Shown here piece after piece: positions 13,301 through 21,196 of a DNA stretch of 64,000 nucleotides. Position 1 is the first letter of the stretch. Each line of letters begins with the position of its first letter. The position numbers and the translations under genes are program-made. Origin of the DNA: Larkinella sp965227735 (GTDB taxonomy: Bacteria > Bacteroidota > Bacteroidia > Cytophagales > Spirosomataceae); the NCBI RefSeq assembly GCF_965227735.1, contig NZ_OZ245776.1, positions 496,001-560,000 on the forward strand, read 5' to 3'. The notes under the pieces were generated by a model, which was not told where the DNA came from, did not search any database, and saw only the letters and a list, made by a program, of their open reading frames with translations.

Positions 13301-16300
13301 CGGGTGATACTGCACCCCGAACCGTCGGTGATCACCACGGTATACGTACTGGTCGTCGTCAGGTTCGACACGCTCACACTGCTACCGCTGCCCAAGCCGC
13401 CACTCCATTGATAACTTACACTCCCTACCGCATTGCTGGCACTGGCCGTCAGCACCACACTGCCCCCCGAACACACCGCCGTCTGTGAGGACACGACCGT
13501 GCCCGACAGACTACAGGGGGGTGTGGGACACGTCCCTACCACCACCGGGGTGCTGCCCACCGCCGTACAACCACTGCCGCTGGTCACCGTCACGCTGTAG
13601 GTGCCATTGTGGGCACCCGTCGCATTGGCAATCACCGGGTTCTGCTGAGTGCTACTGTAGCCGTTGGGGCCGCGCCAAACGTAGGAAACACCGCCCGAGG
13701 CCGTTAGGCTCAGCGAGGCCACCGTCCCCACGCAGGTAGTGGACGAAGAAGCCGATACCACCGGCAAAGGATTCACGGTGACCGTCACCGTGCGGGTGAT
13801 ACTGCACCCCGAACCGTCGGTGATCACCACTGTATACGTACTGGTCGTCGTCAGGTTCGACACGCTCACACTGCTGCCACTGCCCAAGCCACCACTCCAT
13901 TGATAACTTACACTCCCTACCGCATTGCTGGCACTGGCCGTCAGCACCACACTGCCCCCCGAACACACCGCCGTCTGTGAGGACACGACCGTGCCCGACA
14001 GACTGCAGGGGGGATTGGGACACGTGCCTACCACCACCGGGGTGCTGCCCACCGCCGTACAGCCACTGCCGCTGGTCACCGTCACACTGTAGGTGCCATT
14101 GTGGGCCGTGGTTGCATTCACACTGCTGCCGCTGCCCAAGCCGCCACTCCATTGATAACTTACACTCCCTACCGCATTGCTGGCACTGGCCGTCAGCACC
14201 ACACTGCCCCCCGAACACACCGCCGTCTGTGAGGACACGACCGTGCCCGACAGACTGCAGGGGGGTGTGGGACAACTGCCCACCACCACCGGGGTGCTGC
14301 CCACCGCCGTACAACCACTGCCGCTGGTCACCGTCACACTGTAGGTGCCACTGTGGGCACCCGTCGCATTGGCGATCACCGGGTTCTGCTGGGTGCTCGA
14401 ATAACTATTGGGGCCGCGCCAAACGTAGGAAACACCGCCCGAGGCCGTTAGGCTCAGCGACACCTGCACCGAATTGTTCACGCAGCCCGTCGTAGATGAG
14501 ACCTGGCTTACCACCGGCAAAGGATTTACGGTGACGGTCACCGTCCGGGTGATACTGCAACCCGCCCCGTCGGTGATCACCACCGTATAGGTGCTGGTCG
14601 TCGTCAGGTTCGACACGCTCACACTGCTGCCACTGCCCAAACCGCCACTCCAGGCATAGCTCACCGAGCCGGTTTGACCCGTGGCCGAAGCCGTCAACAC
14701 CACACTGCCCCCCGAACACACCGCCGTCTGGGAGGACACGACCGTACCCGACAGACTACAGGGCACTGTCGAACAACTGCCCACCACCACCGGGGTGCTG
14801 CCCACCGCCGTACAACCACTGCCGCTGGTCACCGTCACACTGTAGGTGCCACTGTGGGCACCCGTCGCATTGGCGATCACCGGGTTCTGCTGAGTGCTCG
14901 AATAGCCATTCGGGCCGCGCCACAGATACGACACTCCGCCCGAGGCACCCAGATTCAAAGACACACTCACCGATGTTCCATTCACACAGGCTGTCGTGGC
15001 CGACACCTGGCTCACCACCGGCAAAGGATTCACGGTGACGGTCACCGTGCGGGTGATACTGCACCCCGAACCGTCGTCGGTGATCACCACCGTATACGTA
15101 CTGGTCGTCGTCAGGTTCGACACGCTCACACTGCTGCCGCTGCCTAAGCCGCCACTCCACTGATAACTTACACTCCCTACCGCATTGCTGGCACTGGCCG
15201 TCAGCACCACACTGCCCCCCGAACACACTGCCGTCTGAGAGGACACGACCGTGCCCGACAGACTGCAGGGCACCGTCGGACAACTGCCCACCACCACCGG
15301 GGTGCTGCCCACCGCCGTACAACCACTGCCGCTGGTTACCGTCACGCTGTAAGTGCCACCGTGGGCACTCGTCGCATTGGCGATCACCGGGTTCTGCTGA
15401 TTGCTCGAATAGCCATTCGGGCCGCGCCACAGATACGACACTCCGCCCGAGGCACCCAGATTCAAAGACACACTCACCGATGTTCCATTCACACAGGCTG
15501 TCGTGGCCGACACCTGGCTCACCACCGGCAAAGGATTCACGGTGACGGTCACCGTGCGGGTGATACTGCACCCCGAACCGTCGTCGGTGATCACCACCGT
15601 ATACGTGCTCGTTGACGTCAGGTTCGACACCGTTACACTGCTGCCACTGCCCAAACCGCCACTCCATTGATAACTTACACTCCCTACCGCATTGCTGGCA
15701 CTGGCCGTCAGCATCACACTGCCCCCCGAACACACTGCTGTCTGTGAGGACACGACCGTGCCCGACAGACTGCAGGGGGGTGTGGGACAACTGCCCACCA
15801 CCACCGGGGTGCTGCCCACCGCCGTACAACCGCTGCCGCTGGTCACCGTCACACTGTAGGTGCCATTGTGGGCACCCGTCGCATTGGCGATCACCGGGTT
15901 CTGCTGAGTGCTACTGTAGCCGTTGGGGCCGCGCCACAGATACGACACCCCGCCCGAGGCCGTTAGGCTCAGCGAGGCCACCGTCCCCACGCAGGTGGTG
16001 GACGAAGAAGCCGATACCACCGGCAAAGGATTCACCACCACCGTGACGGTTCTGGTTACACTGCAACCCGCTCCGTCGGTGATCACCACCGTATACGTAC
16101 TGGTCGTCGTCAGGTTCGACACCGTCACACTGCTGCCGCTGCCTAAGCCGCCACTCCAGGCGTAGCTCACCGAGCCGGTTTGACCCGTGGCACTGGCCGT
16201 CAGCACCACACTGCCCCCCGAACACACCGCCGTCTGGGAGGACACAACCGTGCCCGACAGACTACAGGGGGGATTGGGACACGTGCCTACCACCACCGGG

Positions 16301-19300
16301 GTGCTGCCCACCGCCGTACAACCGCTGCCGCTGGTTACCGTCACACTGTAGGTGCCACTGTGGGCACCCGTCGCATTGGCGATCACCGGGTTCTGCTGGG
16401 TGCTCGAATAACTATTGGGGCCGCGCCACAGATATGACACCCCGCCCGAAGCCGTTAACGAAAGCGACACCTGCACCGAATTGTTCACGCAGTTCGTCGT
16501 AGATGAGACCTGGCTTACCACCGGCAAAGGATTCACCACCACCGTGACGGTTCTCGTTACACTGCAACCCGCTCCGTCGGTGATCACCACCGTATACGTA
16601 CTGGTCGTCGTCAGGTTCGACACCGTCACACTGCTGCCGCTGCCTAAGCCGCCACTCCAGGCGTAGCTCACCGAGCCGGTTTGACCCGTGGCACTGGCCG
16701 TCAGCACCACACTGCCCCCCGAACACACCGCCGTCTGGGAGGACACAACCGTGCCCGACAGACTACAGGGCACTGTCGAACAACTGCCCACCACCACCGG
16801 GGTGCTGCCCACCGCCGTACAACCACTGCCGCTGGTTACCGTCACACTGTAGGTGCCACTGTGGGCACCCGTCGCATTGGCGATCACCGGGTTCTGCTGG
16901 GTGCTCGAATAGCCATTCGGGCCGCGCCACAGATATGACACCCCGCCCGAAGCCGTTAACGAAAGCGACACCTGCACCGAATTGTTCACGCAGTTCGTCG
17001 TAGATGAGACCTGGCTTACCACCGGCAAAGGATTCACCACCACCGTGACGGTTCTCGTTACACTGCAACCCGCTCCGTCGGTGATCACCACCGTATAGGT
17101 GCTGGTCGTCGTCAGGTTCGACACGCTCACACTGCTGCCGCTGCCCAAGCCGCCACTCCACTGATAACTCACCGAGCCGGTTTGACCCGTGGCACTGGCC
17201 GTCAGCACCACACTGCCCCCCGAACACACTGCCGTCTGGGAGGACACGACCGTACCCGACAGACTGCAGGGGGAATTGGGACACGTCCCCACCACCACCG
17301 GGGTGCTGCCCACCGCCGTACAACCGCTGCCGCTGGTCACCGTCACACTGTAGGTGCCATTGTGGGCACCCGTCGCATTGGCGATCACCGGGTTCTGCTG
17401 AGTGCTACTGTAGCCGTTGGGGCCGCGCCACAGATACGACACCCCGCCCGAGGCCGTTAGGCTCAGCGAGGCCACCGTCCCCACGCAGGTGGTGGACGAA
17501 GAAGCCGATACCACCGGCAGAGGATTCACCACCACCGTGACGGTTCTGGTTACACTGCAACCCGCTCCGTCGGTGATCACCACCGTATACGTACTGGTCG
17601 TCGTCAGGTTCGACACCGTCACACTGCTGCCGCTGCCTAAGCCGCCACTCCAGGCGTAGCTCACCGAGCCGGTTTGACCCGTGGCACTGGCCGTCAGCAC
17701 CACACTGCCCCCCGAACACACCGCCGTCTGGGAGGACACAACCGTGCCCGACAGACTACAGGGCACTGTCGAACAACTGCCCACCACCACCGGGGTGCTG
17801 CCCACCGCCGTACAACCACTGCCGCTGGTTACCGTCACACTGTAGGTGCCACTGTGGGCACCCGTCGCATTGGCGATCACCGGGTTCTGCTGGGTGCTCG
17901 AATAGCCATTCGGGCCGCGCCACAGATATGACACCCCGCCCGAAGCCGTTAACGAAAGCGACACCTGCACCGAATTGTTCACGCAGTTCGTCGTAGATGA
18001 GACCTGGCTTACCACCGGCAAAGGATTCACCACCACCGTGACGGTTCTCGTTACACTGCAACCCGCTCCGTCGGTGATCACCACCGTATAGGTGCTGGTC
18101 GTCGTCAGGTTCGACACGCTCACACTGCTGCCGCTGCCCAAGCCGCCACTCCACTGATAACTCACCGAGCCGGTTTGACCCGTGGCCGAAGCCGTCAGCA
18201 CCACACTGCCCCCCGAACACACCACCGTCTGAGAGGACACGACCGTGCCCGACAGACTGCAGGGCACCGTCGGACAACTGCCCACCACCACCGGGGTGCT
18301 GCCCACCGCCGTACAACCACTGCCGCTGGTTACCGTCACACTGTAAGTGCCACTGTGGGCACCCGTCGCATTGGCGATCACCGGGTTCTGCTGGGTGCTC
18401 GAATAGCCATTCGGGCCGCGCCACAGATATGACACCCCGCCCGAAGCCGTTAACGAAAGCGACACCTGCACCGAATTGTTCACGCAGCCCGTCGTAGATG
18501 AGACCTGGCTTACCACCGGCAGAGGATTCACCACCACCGTGACGGTTCTGGTTACACTGCAACCCGCTCCGTCGGTGATCACCACCGTATACGTACTGGT
18601 CGTCGTCAGGTTCGACACCGTTACACTGCTGCCACTGCCCAAACCGCCACTCCAGGCATAACTCACCGAGCCGGTTTGACCCGTGGCACTGGCCATCAGC
18701 ACCACACTGCCCCCCGAACACACTGCCGTCTGGGAGGACACGACCGTACCCGACAGACTGCAGGGGGAATTGGGACACGTCCCCACCACCACCGGGGTGC
18801 TGCCCACCGCCGTACAACCGCTGCCGCTGGTCACCGTCACACTGTAGGTGCCATTGTGGGCACCCGTCGCATTGGCGATCACCGGGTTCTGCTGAGTGCT
18901 ACTGTAGCCGTTGGGGCCGCGCCACAGATACGACACCCCGCCCGAGGCCGTTAGGCTCAGCGAGGCCACCGTCCCCACGCAGGTGGTGGACGAAGAAGCC
19001 GATACCACCGGCAAAGGATTCACCACCACCGTGACGGTTCTGGTTACACTGCACCCCGCTCCGTCGGTGATCACCACCGTATACGTACTGGTCGTCGTCA
19101 GGTTCGACACCGTTACACTGCTGCCACTGCCCAAACCGCCACTCCAGGCATAACTCACCGAGCCGGTTTGACCCGTGGCACTGGCCATCAGCACCACACT
19201 GCCCCCCGAACACACTGCCGTCTGGGAGGACACGACCGTACCCGACAGACTGCAGGGGGGATTGGGACACGTCCCCACCACCACCGGGGTGCTGCCCACC

Positions 19301-21159
19301 GCCGTACAACCGCTGCCGCTGGTCACCGTCACACTGTAGGTGCCATTGTGGGCACCCGTCGCATTATTGATCACCGGGTTCTGCTGGGTGCTCGAATAAC
19401 CATTGGGGCCGCGCCACAGATATGAATTACCACCTGCTGATGTCAATAGAATCGTTACAGTCGTGCCTACACAGGCTGTAGACGAAGACACCTGTGGGAA
19501 TGGCACGCCTTGAACGGTCACATTGACAGTAGCAGTACCCGTACAATTAGAACCCGCTACCGTCAGCGTATAACTGCCGTTATGGGTCAATTGTGCGTTG
19601 GTAATCACCGGATTTTGAACGGACGAACTAAAGCCGTTTGGACCTTTCCAACTATACGAATTAAAGCCACTCGTTGCTGTTAGACTAACCATATCGCCCA
19701 CACAAACGGTAGCAGGTAAAGCCCCCGCCAATGGATTACAAATACAGGCTTTGACTGTTACCGGTTGTGTTACCGCCTGATTACTGCAACCGTTTTGACT
19801 GTATACCGCCAGCGTGTAACTACCGGAATGGCTTACCTGAGCATTATTCACCACCACCGTTTGCCCGGTCTCATAAAAACCATTGGGTCCGGTCCAAATA
19901 TATTGGTAGGGTTGCGTTCCCCCACTCGCGGTTGCTGACAGACTAAAACTACCCCCTAAACAGGTGCTCGCGCTTACCGATGCAGTAACCGTTGGTTTTG
20001 GCAGAATCTTCAGGCTGGTTATGGCGGTTCCTGAACAAACGGATGTTCCCGTGATCACAACGGTATAACTACCAGTATTGGCGGTCGTTGCGTTGGGAAT
20101 CGTCGGGCTTTGCAGGGAACTTGTAAAACCGTTGGGGCCGTACCATTTATAGGTGGCTCCTCCATCGGTTGCCGACAAGGTAATGGTTCCTCCTTCGCAA
20201 ACCGGAGAGTTACAAATGGCAATTGGTAAAGTGCCAATTAAAGCGGTTGTACTGGACAAGGCCGTGCAACCGGTTGCATCGGTTATTTTCACCGTATACA
20301 CCCCCGCATTCGCGGTCGTCGACACAGGAATGGTCTGGTTTTGACCGGTTTTCGAAAAACCATTAGGCCCAGTCCAGGCATATTGGTACGGTGCGGTTCC
20401 TCCCTGGGCAGTTGCACTCAACACCAATGGGCTGGCTTCACACGTTGGATTGGCACTGGCCGTGGCAAGAATCTGGCACTCCGGCCCCGGGATGACTTCT
20501 ATAGCACAACAGCCACCCACCGGGCAGCTTCCGAACATTCCCGTAAAAGAATAGGTACCAATCGATTTGATGACCAATGTACTCCCCGTCGCCACGGCCT
20601 GATCTGCCGAAAACTGGCTTAGCCCATTTCGGGTCCATTGAACATTCGTTAGCGGTATTGGAATGGAAACCGTAAATTCATCTCCGGCGTACCATTGAAT
20701 CGGTACGGAAAAACAGGTCAGTGCAATGTCGTCTTCCGATAAATCATGATTATTGGGCACCGAGTTGGGATCCGTACCCTGCATTTCCGTCACCTCGGCG
20801 GTATTGAACCAAACGCCCCGCTCCAGTACTTTCGCCTTTAATTCCAGTATAACCGAATCACCCGCAGCCAGAACGCCAATGTTCCAGTTACCACTGGCCG
20901 GCGTAAACAACCCGGAACCCCGTAAAACCGTGTGCGTACTGTATTGAGCACCAGTTGACAGGTCGTCTTTTACCACAACGCCATTCGCCGGGCCGCTTCC
21001 GTCATTTCCCACCACAATGGTGTATGAAACGATCTCATTTAAAGCTGGGTGGGCATTATCGATTTTCTTGTGAACATATACATTGGGGTTCTGAGCAACC
21101 ACCACTCCGACGCTGACCAACAGTACAAGAATCGTTTGCCACAGACGATGGGACGCCAT
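4387..21159 (-). CDS. Giant SprB-like repeat adhesin with T9SS type-B sorting domain (5,590 aa)
   Basis: One uninterrupted frame encodes 5,590 residues from the chosen ATG, which is followed directly by a signal peptide (MASHRLWQ, hydrophobic core, VVVAQ). Approximate layout: DUF11 domain 25-150; divergent PKD/Ig-like domains 190-575; 17 nearly identical 164-167-residue units 577-3460, each with PCSLSG, SQTAVCSGGSV, SYxWSGGLG, VTVxVNPLPVVS, WRGPNGYSS and SGSGCTAVGSTPVVVG; 11 units of about 75 residues with a Cys-x-Gly...IWSTGATG core 3540-4370; two further Ig-like regions; five DUF11 domains 4723-5470; and a C-terminal domain about 5485-5590 starting IPEGFSPNGDNINDLF, the gliding-motility-associated type-B sorting domain. 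These features are those of SprB-type surface adhesins. The frame stays open 99 codons further upstream to 21456, with an alternative ATG at 21342. That would give a long N-region ahead of the hydrophobic core and is less likely. Copy number and exact length deserve caution because short-read assembly collapses such arrays. Confidence 0.9.
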   Translation of the reverse strand: MASHRLWQTILVLLVSVGVVVAQNPNVYVHKKIDNAHPALNEIVSYTIVVGNDGSGPANGVVVKDDLSTGAQYSTHTVLRGSGLFTPASGNWNIGVLAAGDSVILELKAKVLERGVWFNTAEVTEMQGTDPNSVPNNHDLSEDDIALTCFSVPIQWYAGDEFTVSIPIPLTNVQWTRNGLSQFSADQAVATGSTLVIKSIGTYSFTGMFGSCPVGGCCAIEVIPGPECQILATASANPTCEASPLVLSATAQGGTAPYQYAWTGPNGFSKTGQNQTIPVSTTANAGVYTVKITDATGCTALSSTTALIGTLPIAICNSPVCEGGTITLSATDGGATYKWYGPNGFTSSLQSPTIPNATTANTGSYTVVITGTSVCSGTAITSLKILPKPTVTASVSASTCLGGSFSLSATASGGTQPYQYIWTGPNGFYETGQTVVVNNAQVSHSGSYTLAVYSQNGCSNQAVTQPVTVKACICNPLAGALPATVCVGDMVSLTATSGFNSYSWKGPNGFSSSVQNPVITNAQLTHNGSYTLTVAGSNCTGTATVNVTVQGVPFPQVSSSTACVGTTVTILLTSAGGNSYLWRGPNGYSSTQQNPVINNATGAHNGTYSVTVTSGSGCTAVGSTPVVVGTCPNPPCSLSGTVVSSQTAVCSGGSVVLMASATGQTGSVSYAWSGGLGSGSSVTVSNLTTTSTYTVVITDGAGCSVTRTVTVVVNPLPVVSASSSTTCVGTVASLSLTASGGVSYLWRGPNGYSSTQQNPVIANATGAHNGTYSVTVTSGSGCTAVGSTPVVVGTCPNSPCSLSGTVVSSQTAVCSGGSVVLMASATGQTGSVSYAWSGGLGSGSSVTVSNLTTTSTYTVVITDGAGCSVTRTVTVVVNPLPVVSQVSSTTGCVNNSVQVSLSLTASGGVSYLWRGPNGYSSTQQNPVIANATGAHSGTYSVTVTSGSGCTAVGSTPVVVGSCPTVPCSLSGTVVSSQTVVCSGGSVVLTASATGQTGSVSYQWSGGLGSGSSVSVSNLTTTSTYTVVITDGAGCSVTRTVTVVVNPLPVVSQVSSTTNCVNNSVQVSLSLTASGGVSYLWRGPNGYSSTQQNPVIANATGAHSGTYSVTVTSGSGCTAVGSTPVVVGSCSTVPCSLSGTVVSSQTAVCSGGSVVLTASATGQTGSVSYAWSGGLGSGSSVTVSNLTTTSTYTVVITDGAGCSVTRTVTVVVNPLPVVSASSSTTCVGTVASLSLTASGGVSYLWRGPNGYSSTQQNPVIANATGAHNGTYSVTVTSGSGCTAVGSTPVVVGTCPNSPCSLSGTVVSSQTAVCSGGSVVLTASATGQTGSVSYQWSGGLGSGSSVSVSNLTTTSTYTVVITDGAGCSVTRTVTVVVNPLPVVSQVSSTTNCVNNSVQVSLSLTASGGVSYLWRGPNGYSSTQQNPVIANATGAHSGTYSVTVTSGSGCTAVGSTPVVVGSCSTVPCSLSGTVVSSQTAVCSGGSVVLTASATGQTGSVSYAWSGGLGSGSSVTVSNLTTTSTYTVVITDGAGCSVTRTVTVVVNPLPVVSQVSSTTNCVNNSVQVSLSLTASGGVSYLWRGPNSYSSTQQNPVIANATGAHSGTYSVTVTSGSGCTAVGSTPVVVGTCPNPPCSLSGTVVSSQTAVCSGGSVVLTASATGQTGSVSYAWSGGLGSGSSVTVSNLTTTSTYTVVITDGAGCSVTRTVTVVVNPLPVVSASSSTTCVGTVASLSLTASGGVSYLWRGPNGYSSTQQNPVIANATGAHNGTYSVTVTSGSGCTAVGSTPVVVGSCPTPPCSLSGTVVSSQTAVCSGGSVMLTASASNAVGSVSYQWSGGLGSGSSVTVSNLTSTSTYTVVITDDGSGCSITRTVTVTVNPLPVVSQVSATTACVNGTSVSVSLNLGASGGVSYLWRGPNGYSSNQQNPVIANATSAHGGTYSVTVTSGSGCTAVGSTPVVVGSCPTVPCSLSGTVVSSQTAVCSGGSVVLTASASNAVGSVSYQWSGGLGSGSSVSVSNLTTTSTYTVVITDDGSGCSITRTVTVTVNPLPVVSQVSATTACVNGTSVSVSLNLGASGGVSYLWRGPNGYSSTQQNPVIANATGAHSGTYSVTVTSGSGCTAVGSTPVVVGSCSTVPCSLSGTVVSSQTAVCSGGSVVLTASATGQTGSVSYAWSGGLGSGSSVSVSNLTTTSTYTVVITDGAGCSITRTVTVTVNPLPVVSQVSSTTGCVNNSVQVSLSLTASGGVSYVWRGPNSYSSTQQNPVIANATGAHSGTYSVTVTSGSGCTAVGSTPVVVGSCPTPPCSLSGTVVSSQTAVCSGGSVVLTASASNAVGSVSYQWSGGLGSGSSVNATTAHNGTYSVTVTSGSGCTAVGSTPVVVGTCPNPPCSLSGTVVSSQTAVCSGGSVVLTASASNAVGSVSYQWSGGLGSGSSVSVSNLTTTSTYTVVITDGSGCSITRTVTVTVNPLPVVSASSSTTCVGTVASLSLTASGGVSYVWRGPNGYSSTQQNPVIANATGAHNGTYSVTVTSGSGCTAVGSTPVVVGTCPTPPCSLSGTVVSSQTAVCSGGSVVLTASASNAVGSVSYQWSGGLGSGSSVSVSNLTTTSTYTVVITDGSGCSITRTVTVTVNPLPVVSQVSSTTNCVNNSVQVSLSLTASGGVSYLWRGPNGYSSTQQNPVIANATGAHSGTYSVTVTSGSGCTAVGSTPVVVGTCPTPPCSLSGTVVSSQTAVCSGGSVVLTASASNAVGSVSYQWSGGLGSGSSVSVSNLTTTSTYTVVITDGSGCSITRTVTVTVNPLPVVSASSSTTCVGTVASLSLTASGGVSYVWRGPNGYSSTQQNPVIANATGAHNGTYSVTVTSGSGCTAVGSTPVVVGSCSTVPCSLSGTVVSSQTAVCSGGSVVLTASATGQTGSVSYAWSGGLGSGSSVSVSNLTTTSTYTVVITDGSGCSVTRTVTVVVNPLPVVSASSSTTCVGTVASLSLTASGGVSYVWKGPNGYSSTQQNPVINNATGAHNGTYSVTVTSGSGCTAVGSTPVVVGTCPNPPCSLSGTVVSSQTAVCSGGSVVLTASATGQTGSVSYAWSGGLGSGSSVSVSNLTTTSTYTVVITDGSGCSVTRTVTVVVNPLPVVSQVSSTTGCVNNSVQVSLSLTASGGVSYVWKGPNGYSSTQQNPVIANATGAHNGTYSVTVTSGSGCTAVGSTPVVVGSCSTVPCSLSGTVVSSQTAVCSGGSVVLMASATGQTGSVSYAWSGGLGSGSSVTVSNLTTTSTYTVVITDGAGCSVTKTVTVVVNPLPVVSASSSTTCVGTVASLSLTASGGVSYVWKGPNGYSSTQQNPVIANATSAHGGTYSVTVTSGSGCTAVGSTPVVVGTCPTPPCSLSGTVVSSQTAVCSGGSVVLTASATGQTGSVSYAWSGGLGSGSSVSVSNLTTTSTYTVVITDGAGCSVTRTVTVVVNPDLPEKPQISVSPSVTTCLGGSVTLTATGVNGTSFQWTGSGLSSSTGSVVTVTPSVVGSQVYTVTQTINGCQSPASESVTITGVECTTCVAPTPTITCTTTDICPGDAVELHASDCAGIIIWSTGATGQSLIVSPFTSTTYTAQCKLPNCISGPSKAIVIRVSDPQPPTITANAVDVCVGGTVSLTATGCEGKVIWSTGATGSVLTVTPDGPTTYYANCRIHNCISGPSPGITIRTGPMPRPHISSSINTVCPGENTILSVSGCSGIPMWSTGETTGTIAVAPNETTSYTVVCKQGSCISQVSDVYTITVVKPQPPQVDISADVVCLGGSVQLTAMGCSGTVIWSHNATGSSVSVIPTSNVTYRATCKVGNCSSDPSQPLSVTVVNPAAPIIKSDKTLICAGEVVTLTAEGCRGGQVVWSNGSTGNSLTLMPGATTNYTAQCKEYTCSSVASNAITINVTNSNAPTPTVTASATLICQGQPVTLTASGCEGGTVIWSTNATGNSLVVNPAQTTEYYAACKMNTGCNGTPAKVTVQVNTPAKPTIRVCKCTDGHICPGDEIRLTVEGCSGVPLWSNGATTTSILVSPTETTVYTVVCQNHPCTSPPSEAYTVVVNTPASPVVWASKTDIEPGETVVLSATGCAGGQIIWSTGATGSSIEVNPTTTTSYYAHCKIKSCLSEPTPVIVKIKGECDVPVPQISASTPAVCYGGSVTLTATGCTNGTVIWSNGETGNSITINNITGNRPFTAICQVNEECKSVVSNAISVSVVTLNPPTIATNRETLCPGESAKLTAVGCVGTVTWSTGGTGISIDIQPETTTNYWVTCSLGSCVSEKSPLSTVKVGAPVSPTITASTTNVCFGEAVTLTAAGCPDGTVVWSNNQVGSVLLLTPEASATYSAICTTSNACKSGKSNEVAVSVNPKVAKPQVINLTNQCPFATADLTKATSSSVSLAGSVFEFYTSATSDQASRVSNPKSVEAGTYYVVEKTTTGCYSVASPVMVVIINCNDVDLCKTNPATASAGPDATICSAKEYKLNGVIGGAATSAVWTSSGTGTFDNASLLDATYKPSLADVNAGFVNLTFTTNDPDGTGSCKAAQSSLKLTIEGLKVQPTIEPVNAVVCHGDSVFLRALPDGYKYSWNTMATTQSIFVKASGTYSVQLVDSKGCTSISSEGVAVTVKAPIESPIAPMMARNTCPGSTVDLVKLVENEPFTPGGEFEFHIADDPSSPVVMRPDSVGRGVFYAFERSNAGCYSASTMIDVAIFDCTTDTCRSDLYVTYTVDKEHPKVGEVVTFAVKLGNKGACPATHSDIRIILPTGLELVSPGNLVVDAHGHLGAWIPVLSANEEITYYYSVRVLTKGPIANLVEITYLDQLDPNLANNKASITIEDSTPTLSMKVGLAKALKGVQQKEETLFEFTYDLAITNYSDQDATQVQVTDDVQSVFDPHVIESVAASVDPASSLKLNLGYSGWVGNTQLLNSGSVVKAGATEHILLKVNVRLHPDGSLTKTFLNKAYLLAKLNDLEVNDASTNGASADPDHDGNPNNNSESTPGKFDSAPPSPIGVALAVTNIVQQADSSYNVTLKVTVKNYGTVDLKQVQLADSLVSGFTAPVSYSVVSPPVVGAGSTLKPNVNYNGSDLSSLLDGAHSSLAAGASDTVLVTINVKPTGEMGPFYTQVVGSGVHADSLVTDLSNNGFNPAPIGSVPTGFRFDLPPSLLGVAKSVSKLEDLGSGVYNVTYTIKLTNLGSDDLKNVQVVDNLTETFGNDVLIGPGKPTLTAEAGLTVDSTYTGQGMLTHLLVDSLSTLPRGASRSVNLTVRVDVRNSPKNIYHNSAIANAVTLNGSTMLTDTSTAGSNADPDNDLDPRNNNTPTAVTLLGLPVTPNIGVAMAVKDTTRQTDGSYNVTYQIIVKNYGSTDFTDVQVSDQLSEVFNATTGATYSVVGTPVISAGSGLQSNSSFNGDADATLLASGSNLAAGKSDTLLLTLNVKTDGRTTPYLNTVYAKAMAGADTVSDTSTDGFEPDLNGNNDPTEADERVATPLTFNPNTNEVMIPEGFSPNGDNINDLFVIRNTGGATVILEVFNRWGNTVYRNHDYKNDWDGSTNTGVRIGSSSKGLPDGTYFYIVELSDGRKFIRYMTINR
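10780..19430 (-). repeat. Tandem coding repeat array, 17 units of about 492/501 bp
   Basis: A fixed landmark at the end of each unit (the Val-Thr-Val strand before VNPLPVVS) occurs at 10814, 11306, 11807, 12299, 12791, 13292, 13784, 14537, 15041, 15548, 16043, 16544, 17045, 17537, 18038, 18539 and 19031. Most spacings are 492 or 501 bp. The 9-bp difference is three residues in the segment after PVVS: short type SASSSTTCVG, long type SQVSSTTNCVNN. Spacings of 495, 504 and 507 arise from an added Asp codon (DDGSGC) and from a VNGTS variant. Units are nearly identical at third codon positions too, which points to recent duplication or gene conversion rather than selection on protein alone. Confidence 0.95.
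14110..14125 (-). repeat. Junction of a truncated repeat unit
   Basis: The landmark spacing from 13784 to 14537 is 753 bp, where two normal units would give 993. The protein reads SGSSV joined directly to NATTAHNG, skipping the strand-rich segment that normally lies between them. About 80 residues (240 bp) are missing, in frame, so the reading frame continues. This fits an internal deletion by recombination between partly similar segments, or an assembly artefact. Confidence 0.75.
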
Positions 21160-21173
21160 GATTGATTGTTTAG

Positions 21174-21196
21174 AAAACAATCCATTTAATTGTTTT
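21174..21196 (-). promoter_or_regulatory. Stem-loop in the leader of the adhesin gene
   Basis: A perfect 8-bp inverted repeat, AAAACAAT and ATTGTTTT with a 7-nt loop, ends 15 nt upstream of the chosen ATG at 21159. On the minus strand it would form a weak AU-rich hairpin in the leader. A role in translation control is possible but unproven, and AT-rich leaders often hold chance repeats. Confidence 0.25.

Noticed and set aside
10700..19425. Many long open frames on both strands across the repeat array
   Set aside because: They repeat at the unit period, overlap the adhesin frame and result from its GC-rich, low-complexity codon use; none has a signal peptide or domain.
10780..19430. Possible CRISPR array because of regular spacing
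   Set aside because: Units are about 490 bp, fully coding and without short repeat/spacer alternation.
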